This document shows positions 1 through 5,738 of a stretch of 8,806 bases of DNA, piece by piece (the first letter of the stretch is position 1; the number at the start of each line of letters is the position of its first letter). The notes beneath the pieces were generated by a model. It saw nothing but the letters and a program-made list of their open reading frames with translations, was not told where the DNA came from and did not search any database. Both the position numbers and the translations under genes were made by a program. This DNA comes from Actinomycetes bacterium (GTDB lineage: Bacteria > Actinomycetota > Actinomycetes > Mycobacteriales > Mycobacteriaceae). The stretch is from contig JAEZKH010000381.1 of assembly GCA_023415515.1 (NCBI GenBank), positions 1 to 8,806 of the forward strand, in the 5' to 3' direction.

Positions 1-1227
1 GGCTACGAGATGGCCAAGCAGGGCCGGGCGGGCAAGGCGCTCGGCATCGCCGCGATCGCGTCGTTCGTCGCAGGAACCATAGGCGTCATCGGTCTGACGT
101 TCCTTGCGCCGCTTGCCGCCGACGTCGCCGTCAACTTCGGGCCGCCGGAATACTCCGCGCTGATGGTGTTCGCGCTGCTGTTGGTGATCATGCTGGCGGG
201 CGATTCGATGGTCAAAGGCTTCATCTCGATGTTCATCGGCCTCTTTTTGGCCACCATCGGCACCGACCTGTTCTCGGGCGAGCAGCGCTTCACCGGCGGC
301 CAGATCGAACTGGCAGGCGGAATCGAGTTCATCGCGCTGTCCGTGGGCATCTTCGCGATCGGCGAAGTGCTGGTGAACATCGAGGACAAGTCGGAGAAGA
401 AGCTTTTCGAGGTCCCCAAAAAGTTGCGCGAGCTGCTGCCGTCCAAGAAGGACATCACCAAGTCCACCCCGGCCATGCTGCAGGGCGGCGTCGTGGGCTT
501 CTTGATCGGCATCCTGCCCGGTGCCGGGTCGACGGTGGCGTCGTTCGTCTCCTACATCATCGCCAAGAAGACGTCGAAGACGCCCGAGGAGTTCGGCAAG
601 GGCTCCATCGAGGGCGTTGCCGCGCCGGAAGCCGCGAACAACTCAGAGACCGGCGGCGCGATGGTGCCGCTGCTGACCATGGGCATCCCCGGATCCGGCA
701 CCGGCGCAGTGCTTCTCGGAGCGCTGGTGCTCTACGGCCTGAATCCCGGGCCGTTGTTGTTCCACGAGCACGCCGACGTGGTGTGGCCGATCATCGCCAG
801 CATGTACCTGGGCAACATCGCCCTGTTGATCATGAACCTGCCGATGGTGCCGTTCTTCGCCAAGCTGCTCAACACGCCGTACAAGGTGCTCTACCCGGCA
901 ATCCTGTTGATCTCGGTGGTCGGCGTCTACAGCGTCAACTTCTCGATCTTCGACGTGGGACTGCTGGTGGTGTTCGGCCTGCTCGGCTACGTGATGCGCA
1001 AGCTCGACATCCCGCCTGCGCCGCTCGTGCTGGCCTTCGTGCTCGGCCCGATCGCGGAGAACTCCATTCGGCAGTCGCTGCTGCTCTCGGACAACAGCCC
1101 GGTCATCTATCTGCAGCGGCCGATCGCCGCGGCACTCATCGGCGTGGCAGTGCTGCTGCTGCTGGTGCTGACGTTCGGACGCCGCACCCGCAAGGTGCGC
1201 GAACAGGTTCTCGAAATCGACGCATAG
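1..1227 (+). CDS. tctA: Tripartite tricarboxylate transporter permease, TctA family (5' partial)
   Basis: This is the large membrane subunit of a Tct-type secondary transporter, which takes up carboxylates handed over by a binding protein (TctC) and works with a small membrane subunit (TctB). The reading frame is open from base 1 and shows 408 residues. The family is usually about 500 residues, so roughly 95 are missing on the left, and the ATG at position 10 is internal. The sequence starts in the conserved stretch just before GRAGKALGIAAIASF. The family signatures are clear: GILPGAGS (about residues 170-177), EGVAAPEAANNSETGG (204-219) and MGIPGSGTG (227-235), followed by LNPGPLLF. About ten hydrophobic segments are visible, with a charged cytoplasmic-looking loop near residues 125-155. 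The protein ends in a basic tail. tctC follows after 36 bp, so the two are probably co-transcribed. No tctB is in the window; it would have to lie upstream. The transported compound cannot be told from the sequence. Confidence 0.95.
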   Translation, partial: GYEMAKQGRAGKALGIAAIASFVAGTIGVIGLTFLAPLAADVAVNFGPPEYSALMVFALLLVIMLAGDSMVKGFISMFIGLFLATIGTDLFSGEQRFTGGQIELAGGIEFIALSVGIFAIGEVLVNIEDKSEKKLFEVPKKLRELLPSKKDITKSTPAMLQGGVVGFLIGILPGAGSTVASFVSYIIAKKTSKTPEEFGKGSIEGVAAPEAANNSETGGAMVPLLTMGIPGSGTGAVLLGALVLYGLNPGPLLFHEHADVVWPIIASMYLGNIALLIMNLPMVPFFAKLLNTPYKVLYPAILLISVVGVYSVNFSIFDVGLLVVFGLLGYVMRKLDIPPAPLVLAFVLGPIAENSIRQSLLLSDNSPVIYLQRPIAAALIGVAVLLLLVLTFGRRTRKVREQVLEIDA

Positions 1228-1247
1228 CTTCACCCCTCAACCCCATC

Positions 1248-1255
1248 AGGAAGGA
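1248..1255 (+). promoter_or_regulatory. Ribosome binding site of tctC
   Basis: AGGAAGGA lies eight bases before the ATG at 1264 and is a strong Shine-Dalgarno match. It fixes the tctC start. The 36-bp gap after tctA shows no terminator or obvious promoter, which agrees with read-through from tctA. Confidence 0.75.
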
Positions 1256-1263
1256 ATCGGACC

Positions 1264-2268
1264 ATGATCCGAACCAGGCAACTGCTCACCGTCGTGCTGG
1301 CTGCCGTCGCACTAGTCGCCCTCGCGGCGTGTGGCAGTGGAGGGGGAGGTGGCGGCGGAGGCGGCGGCAAGACCGGCCCGGTCGAGGTCGTCACCCACAA
1401 CGCCGTCGGCGGAGGCAGTGACGTCTTCACCCGGCAGATGATCAAGGTGATGTACGAGAACAAGATCATCGACACCAACTGGCCGGTGCGCAATATCCCC
1501 GCCGGCGACTCGATCGGCGCGATGTCCTACATGGTCGACCGAAAAGGCAACGCGGGCTTGATCGCCCAGGTGACACCGACCTGGGTGGCCACCCCGATGA
1601 CGGTGGCGAACGCCAAGGTCAGCCTCGCCGACCTGACCCCGATCACGCTCGTGGCCACCGAACCACAGGTCGTCGTGACGAACGCGAAGTCGCAGTTCAA
1701 CTCGTTCTCAGACTTCGTCACCGCCGCCAAGGCGGCACCCGACACCCTGGTGCAGGCGGGCGGGTCGAGCACGGCCAACGACGCGCTGACGCGGCTGGTG
1801 CTGCAGGACACGCTCGGCGCGAAGTGGAAGTTCCTGTCGTTCGAGGACACCGGGTCGAGGATCACCGCTCTGCTTCGCAACGACGCCAACATCATGTTGG
1901 GCAGCGCATCCGACGTCTCGGAGCAGGTCAAGGCGGGCCAGCTGAAAGTCATTGCGGTCGTTGGTGACAAGCGTCTCGACATCTTCCCTGAGGTCAGCAC
2001 GACCACCGAGCAGGGCATCGACTCGTCGAAGGTGCCGGTGCAGTTCCGTGCCGTGATGGGCGCCCCCGACATGCCGGAGGACGCGGTGCAGCGCTACCAG
2101 GACGACCTGTCGAAGATGGTGGAGACCGAAGACTGGAAGAACCTCACCAAGACCGACGGCCTTGTCACCCAGAACCTTCAGGACGACGAGTTCACGTCGT
2201 ATCTGAAGAACCAGACCGACATCGTCGGCGGTCTACTGCAGGGTCTCGGTCTGAGGAAGGATCAGTGA
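1264..2268 (+). CDS. tctC: Tct solute-binding lipoprotein, TctC/Bug family
   Basis: This is the extracytoplasmic substrate-binding protein of the tripartite tricarboxylate transporter. It captures a carboxylate outside the membrane and delivers it to TctA. The protein has 334 residues, normal for the family. It starts with a basic and hydrophobic signal peptide (MIRTRQLL, then an Ala/Val/Leu stretch) ending in a lipobox, ALAAC, with Cys23 as the predicted lipid-modified residue. A Gly-Ser step and ten consecutive glycines (26-35) then tether the folded domain. Typical Bug-family features follow: GGGSD near residues 49-53, the PQVVVTNAKS strand, a GGSST loop in the first domain, and LKVIAVVGDKR in the second. 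A good ribosome binding site precedes the ATG. The stop codon overlaps the GTG start of the next gene (GTGA), so the binding protein and PrpD-A are probably translationally coupled. Family assignment is firm; the ligand is unknown, as Bug proteins bind many carboxylates and some other small molecules. Confidence 0.93.
   Translation: MIRTRQLLTVVLAAVALVALAACGSGGGGGGGGGGKTGPVEVVTHNAVGGGSDVFTRQMIKVMYENKIIDTNWPVRNIPAGDSIGAMSYMVDRKGNAGLIAQVTPTWVATPMTVANAKVSLADLTPITLVATEPQVVVTNAKSQFNSFSDFVTAAKAAPDTLVQAGGSSTANDALTRLVLQDTLGAKWKFLSFEDTGSRITALLRNDANIMLGSASDVSEQVKAGQLKVIAVVGDKRLDIFPEVSTTTEQGIDSSKVPVQFRAVMGAPDMPEDAVQRYQDDLSKMVETEDWKNLTKTDGLVTQNLQDDEFTSYLKNQTDIVGGLLQGLGLRKDQ
2253..2260 (+). promoter_or_regulatory. 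Ribosome binding site of PrpD-A, inside the tctC 3' end
   Basis: GAGGAAGG sits four bases before the GTG at 2265, within the last codons of tctC. It supports this GTG as the start and makes the 4-bp GTGA overlap with the tctC stop a coupled junction. Confidence 0.65.
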
Positions 2269-3623
2269 GCCCAGCCGATCCCACTGCGCTTCTCGCCCGG
2301 TTCGTCGCCGAGCACGCGTGCGAGCAGATACCGGAACCGGTACTGCACGCGGCGCGGCGCTCGCTCGTCGACCACATCGGGGTGTCGGTGAGCGGGTCGA
2401 CCGACGACGCCACCAGGCGGGCGCGCGATGCGATCGCGGCAAGCGGAACCGGCGGCGCCGCAGCCGTTGTCGGCGCGAACCTGCGGGTCTCGCCGCCGTT
2501 CGCGGCTTTCCTCAACGCGTTCTCGTCGCACGTCCTCGACCTCGACGACGTGTACAACCCGCCCGGTACCACCGTGCACGGCAGCTGCTCGGTGTGGCCG
2601 GCCATCCTGGCCGTGGCCGACACCAGGACGGTGACCGGGCGTGAGGCGCTGGCCAGTTTCGCCGTCGGATTCGAAGTGGAGACGCGGGTCGCGCACGCGG
2701 CGGGGCAGACTCATTACGACGTGGGCTGGCACGTGACCGGCACGTCGGGGCACGTCGGCGCCGCCGCTGCGGCAGCCCGCACGATGGGGTTGGGGCACAA
2801 GGAGATCGAGCATGCGATCGCGGCGGGGGCCACCCAGGCCGCGGGGCTGCGGATCATGGCGGGCAGCGACCTCAAGAGCATGCATCCCGGCAAAGCCGCG
2901 ATGGACGGTGTGTTGGCGGCGACGCTTGCCGCGCATCAGCTGACAGCCGGCGCCAAGGCTCTCGAGGGCGATTTCGGCTACCTGGCCGTGATGAGCGACG
3001 CGCCGGCACCCGAGAAGATCAGCGCGGGTCTGGGTGAATCGTGGAACCTGACCAGCAACGGCTACAAGCTCTACCCGAGCGGTTCGCTGACCCACCCGAT
3101 GATCGACGGCGTGATCACATTGATGACGGAGAACGACGTGTCACCCGGCGACGTGAGGGTGATCGATATCCGCGTGTCCGCTCCCGCGGCGCGCTTCACA
3201 GACCTGCCGCAGCCGACTACCCCTCTGCAGGCCAAGTTCAGCCTGCGCCACTGCGCGGCTGCGGCAGCCATCTTCCGTCGGCTCGGCCCCGACGAGCTGG
3301 CGAAAGAGGTGCTGACCCGCCCCGATGTCGTCGACCTCCGCGACCGCGTCAAGGTGGTCGACGACCCGGCGCTCGGCAAGCAGGACGCCGACGTCGAGAT
3401 CACGCTGGCGTCGGGTCAGTCGTTGGCCACCGAGGTCCGCGGCAACCGCGGCACGCCTTCGGCGCCGCTCGGAGACGACGAACTCGACGCGAAGTTCCGC
3501 GAGCTCGTCGGCCCGGTGCTCGGCGCAGCGCGCACCGAAGCGCTGCTCGCCACCTGCTGGCGGTTCGACGAGCTCGACGACGTCTCGACGCTGCTCGCCC
3601 AGACCGTGCCGAGCGATGGCTGA
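2265..3623 (+). CDS. MmgE/PrpD family protein (PrpD-A), possible dehydratase/decarboxylase
   Basis: A 452-residue member of the MmgE/PrpD family, cytosolic enzymes that dehydrate, decarboxylate or epimerise small carboxylic acids without a metal or organic cofactor. Length is typical. The large helical N-terminal domain covers about residues 8-265 and the smaller C-terminal domain the rest, including the conserved KFS (324-326). Candidate active-site residues by alignment with the family are Asp92, His105, His156 (in GWHVTGT), Lys204, His207, Lys268 and His277. In the first motif the usual DFDDT reads LDLDDV, so the Thr thought to help bind substrate in cis-aconitate decarboxylase is Val96. 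The closest relative in the window is PrpD-C: both share HYDVGWHVTGT and HPGKAAMDG. The GTG start overlaps the tctC stop, and the 3' end overlaps the SDR by 8 bp, so it belongs to the transporter operon and probably acts on the imported acid or a product. The exact reaction cannot be assigned. A standard PrpD role is not supported, since no prpC or prpB is nearby. Confidence 0.92.
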   Translation: MSPADPTALLARFVAEHACEQIPEPVLHAARRSLVDHIGVSVSGSTDDATRRARDAIAASGTGGAAAVVGANLRVSPPFAAFLNAFSSHVLDLDDVYNPPGTTVHGSCSVWPAILAVADTRTVTGREALASFAVGFEVETRVAHAAGQTHYDVGWHVTGTSGHVGAAAAAARTMGLGHKEIEHAIAAGATQAAGLRIMAGSDLKSMHPGKAAMDGVLAATLAAHQLTAGAKALEGDFGYLAVMSDAPAPEKISAGLGESWNLTSNGYKLYPSGSLTHPMIDGVITLMTENDVSPGDVRVIDIRVSAPAARFTDLPQPTTPLQAKFSLRHCAAAAAIFRRLGPDELAKEVLTRPDVVDLRDRVKVVDDPALGKQDADVEITLASGQSLATEVRGNRGTPSAPLGDDELDAKFRELVGPVLGAARTEALLATCWRFDELDDVSTLLAQTVPSDG

Positions 3624-4323
3624 TCTCACCCCGGAGATCGCCCTCGTCACGGGGGCGGGCAGCGGGCTGGGCGCCGTCATTGCCGAACACCTTGCCGCAC
3701 AGGGCCTTACGGTGGCGGTGAACACCAGGTCACACACCGAGCGCGCGGATGCGGTGGCCGCGGCGATCCGGGCAGCGGGCGGGTGCGCGTTCTCGGTGAC
3801 GGCCAACGTCACCGACCCGGCGTCGGTGCGGCAGATGTTCGACGCGATCGCCGCGCGCGGCCGGCTGCGGGTGCTGGTCAACAACGCGTCGTACCGCCCC
3901 CGCCAGCGCGTCGAGACGATCACCGAGGACGACTGGTACCAGGTTCGCGCCGTCACGCTCGACGGTGCGTTCCGCTGCGTGCGTCACGCGCTGCCCGCGC
4001 TGGTCCCTGGCGGGCGCGTCGTCAACATCCTCGGCCGCAATGCCCTCGCAGGCGATCCGGAGCGCGTCCATCTCTCCGCGGCCAAGCACGGCCTGCTCGG
4101 CCTCACCGTGGCGTTGGCTGCGGCCCTACGCGACCGGGGGGTGGCCGTCAACGCGGTGTCGCCGGGAGTCGACGCCGACGACGGGGAGCTGGACCGCTGC
4201 CGCGCCGAAATCGCCGCGCAGGTCACTCGGTTGGCGTTTGCCGACGCCGCCGAGGTGACCGGGACCGTGGTGCACGTCGACTGCGACGGCGCGGAAGTCG
4301 TCAGCGCTTCTCAGGCGTGGTGA
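3616..4323 (+). CDS. Short-chain dehydrogenase/reductase-like protein with degenerate active site
   Basis: A 235-residue protein of the classical SDR fold, a family of NAD(P)H-dependent oxidoreductases. The ATG at 3616 overlaps the end of PrpD-A by 8 bp and gives a normal SDR N-terminus; the reading frame is open further upstream, but that part only shadows PrpD-A. The nucleotide-binding half is intact: TGAGSGLG at residues 12-19, Arg38 after the second strand (hinting at NADP(H)), NNAS at 89-92, and the late NAVSPG motif at 179-184. The catalytic half is not. By alignment, the usual Asn is Thr114, the catalytic Ser is Gly140 and the catalytic Tyr is Leu153 (LSAAK instead of YxxxK). Only Lys157 remains. 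The fold, the cofactor site and the C-terminal VVHVD strand look sound, so this is not simple decay. It may bind nucleotide without classical redox chemistry, use other residues, or act as a partner protein. No clear ribosome binding site is seen, which suggests coupling to PrpD-A translation. Confidence 0.88.
   Translation: MADLTPEIALVTGAGSGLGAVIAEHLAAQGLTVAVNTRSHTERADAVAAAIRAAGGCAFSVTANVTDPASVRQMFDAIAARGRLRVLVNNASYRPRQRVETITEDDWYQVRAVTLDGAFRCVRHALPALVPGGRVVNILGRNALAGDPERVHLSAAKHGLLGLTVALAAALRDRGVAVNAVSPGVDADDGELDRCRAEIAAQVTRLAFADAAEVTGTVVHVDCDGAEVVSASQAW
4301..4323. other. Tail-to-tail overlap of SDR and PrpD-B
   Basis: The SDR stop (TGA at 4321-4323) and the PrpD-B stop (complement of TCA at 4301-4303) lie inside each other's coding region, a 23-bp convergent overlap. 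An imperfect inverted repeat covers it: GCGC and CTCA (4304-4313) can pair with TGAG and GCGC (4321-4329) across a 7-base loop, with a small internal mismatch. No T-run follows on either strand. It could slow or end transcription from both sides, but the evidence is weak. Confidence 0.5.
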
Positions 4324-5680
4324 GCGCGCACATCGCATCGACATCGCCGGAGCCCGCGAGCGAGAAGGCGGCATCGGCAAGTCTTTCCGCGCGCGCCGTG
4401 CCGATCACCGGGTCGGCGAGCCCGTGGAACTTCTCTCTCAACTCGTCGTCGGTCAGTCGGTTGCCGGGGGTGCCGCGCGCGTGATCCACCCACGTCGTCA
4501 CGGTCTGGCCGTCGCCGGTGAGGGCACTGGCACCCGCCTGGGTATGCGGGACGTTCGGGTCGGGAACGACCTCGATCCTGGCCATCAGCGCGCGGACGTC
4601 ATCGCGGTGCACGGCGGTATCGGAGAACTCCGCTTCGCCGGCCCTGCCGTCGAGCAGGGCGATGGAACAGGCGAACGTCACCGAGAACTTGCCCTCCAAA
4701 CCCGTTCGGGGATCGGTCTTTCCGGTCAGTTCGCGCACCAGCGGGTGCACGCGCAGTTCGATGCGCTCGATTCGGTCGGCGGTCAGGCCTTTCCGCACTG
4801 CCAGGTCGCGGACGGCGTCGACGGCGGGGTGGATCACCACACCGCACGCATACGGCTTGACCCCGTTGTCGAAGATCTGCCACCGATCGCCGAGTCCGTC
4901 GACGAGGTCGGCGGGCGTGCTGGCCTGCGACATCACCGCGAACATGCCGCGGCGGCCCTGCAGCGGGTCGGGGGCCCCGGTGAACCCGCCGGCGGCAAGA
5001 AGCCCCGCCCACACGCCGGCTTGGGCGGCATGCCCGGCGTGGAACGGTTTGGTCATCGTGCCGAACTGCTCGCGGTGCCCCGATGCCTGCGTCGCGGCGA
5101 TGCTCAGGCAGTGCGTCGCGGTGCCGCCGGTGAGGCCGAGCAGTCTGATGGCCACCGTCGCCGACGCAAGCGCCCCGGTGGTGCCGGTCATGTGCCAGCC
5201 TGCGTCGTAGTGCTCGGGATAGAGCGCGTTGCTGACCCGGGCGGCCAGTTCGTAGCCGAGTGCGTGTGCGGCCAGCAGGTCGACGCCGTGGCTGCCCCGC
5301 CACTGGGCCAGCGCGATTCCCGCCGCGTACAGCGGGGTGGTCGGGTGCAGAATCGTGGGCACGTGGGTGTCGTCGAAATCAAGGGCGTGACAGGCGATTC
5401 CGTTCACCAGCGCGGCGTCGGTGACCCGCAGCCGGTCATCGGTGCCGAGCGCGCTCGCCTGGGGTTCACCGCCGAGCAGAAGGCATTGCGCCCGCACGAT
5501 GGCAGCGGCGGGTTCCCCGGCGCCTGCGATCGCGAGGCCGAGGTGGTCCAGCAGGCAGCGGGTGCTCTCGTGCAGGACGTCGGGCGGAACGGCGTCTGCC
5601 GATGTGCGCGAGACGAAGTCGAGCAGCGTGCGCGTCTCGGCGGAGGTGCGGTCGTCGTAGTCCGAGTGGGATGAAGCCAT
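4301..5680 (-). CDS. MmgE/PrpD family protein (PrpD-B), possible dehydratase/decarboxylase
   Basis: A second MmgE/PrpD protein, 459 residues when started at the ATG complementary to 5678-5680. The frame stays open 88 codons further upstream, but that part would run antisense through the 5' end of PrpD-C, lacks family similarity and is rejected. The family pattern is complete: HALDFDDT with Asp101 and Thr105, His112, GWHMTGTTG with His163, TKPFHAG with Lys211 and His214, KPYACGVVIHP with Lys275 and His284, and GKFS at 330-333. It differs from PrpD-A and PrpD-C at several diagnostic places: HVPTILHPTTP after the DDT motif where they have a longer stretch ending IHG or VHG, and HAGHAAQAG where they have HPGKAAMDG. 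It is therefore the most divergent of the three and probably acts on a different substrate or step. It is transcribed away from PrpD-C from a 58-bp shared region. No Shine-Dalgarno sequence precedes the ATG, so the message may be leaderless. The specific reaction is unknown. Confidence 0.92.
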   Translation of the reverse strand: MASSHSDYDDRTSAETRTLLDFVSRTSADAVPPDVLHESTRCLLDHLGLAIAGAGEPAAAIVRAQCLLLGGEPQASALGTDDRLRVTDAALVNGIACHALDFDDTHVPTILHPTTPLYAAGIALAQWRGSHGVDLLAAHALGYELAARVSNALYPEHYDAGWHMTGTTGALASATVAIRLLGLTGGTATHCLSIAATQASGHREQFGTMTKPFHAGHAAQAGVWAGLLAAGGFTGAPDPLQGRRGMFAVMSQASTPADLVDGLGDRWQIFDNGVKPYACGVVIHPAVDAVRDLAVRKGLTADRIERIELRVHPLVRELTGKTDPRTGLEGKFSVTFACSIALLDGRAGEAEFSDTAVHRDDVRALMARIEVVPDPNVPHTQAGASALTGDGQTVTTWVDHARGTPGNRLTDDELREKFHGLADPVIGTARAERLADAAFSLAGSGDVDAMCALTTPEKR

Positions 5681-5685
5681 GTAAT

Positions 5686-5714
5686 CTGTATAACAGAAAG
5701 TGTTTCCGTAATAC
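5686..5714 (+). promoter_or_regulatory. Candidate promoter of PrpD-C
   Basis: TAATAC at 5709-5714 could be a -10 element, giving a start near 5720 and a leader of about 20 bases that contains the ribosome binding site. The -35 position at 17-bp spacing would again be CTGTAT (5686-5691), the mirror image of the arrangement proposed for PrpD-B. A TTGACG at 5719-5724 looks like a -35 box but is too close to the gene to serve it. Confidence 0.35.
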
Positions 5715-5716
5715 AG
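5687..5716 (-). promoter_or_regulatory. Candidate promoter of PrpD-B (leaderless)
   Basis: On the minus strand, TATACA (5692 down to 5687) ends six bases before the ATG, the usual distance from a -10 element to a transcription start. Together with the absence of a ribosome binding site, this suggests transcription starts at or near the A of the ATG. A -35 element at the right distance would fall near 5716-5711 (CTGTAT), a poor match. The hexamer overlaps the left palindrome of the operator. Confidence 0.4.
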
Positions 5717-5726
5717 ACTTGACGAC

Positions 5727-5732
5727 AGGGAG
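5727..5732 (+). promoter_or_regulatory. Ribosome binding site of PrpD-C
   Basis: AGGGAG lies six bases before the GTG at 5739 and supports that start. Its presence contrasts with PrpD-B on the other side of the same spacer, which has none. Confidence 0.6.
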
Positions 5733-5738
5733 CGGGCG

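Larger units (their letters stand above)
5685..5717. promoter_or_regulatory. 33-bp dyad: probable operator pair between PrpD-B and PrpD-C
   Basis: The divergent spacer contains a 33-bp imperfect palindrome centred on 5701, in which 13 of 16 base pairs are symmetric. Each half is itself a palindrome: TCTGTATAACAGA at 5685-5697 (5 of 5 arm pairs, 3-base centre) and TCCGTAATACAGA at 5705-5717 (4 of 5 arm pairs). Their centres, 5691 and 5711, are 20 bp apart, about two helix turns, so two dimers could bind the same face of the DNA. The core GTnnnAC matches the known preference of GntR-family regulators, often found with carboxylate catabolism genes, but no regulator gene lies in the window. Each half overlaps one candidate -10 element, so binding would be expected to block both genes. 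The symmetry is seen directly; regulator family and repression are inferred. Confidence 0.7.

Noticed and set aside
3325..3615. A longer N-terminus for the SDR
   Set aside because: The upstream part is Ser- and Arg-rich shadow of PrpD-A; the ATG at 3616 gives the normal SDR start a few residues before the first strand.
4424..5674. A plus-strand open frame of 416 codons opposite PrpD-B
   Set aside because: It is the antisense shadow of a clear family member and has no motif of its own.
5719..5724. TTGACG as the -35 box of PrpD-C
   Set aside because: It lies only 14 bases before the start codon, which leaves no room for a -10 element and a transcription start upstream of the gene.
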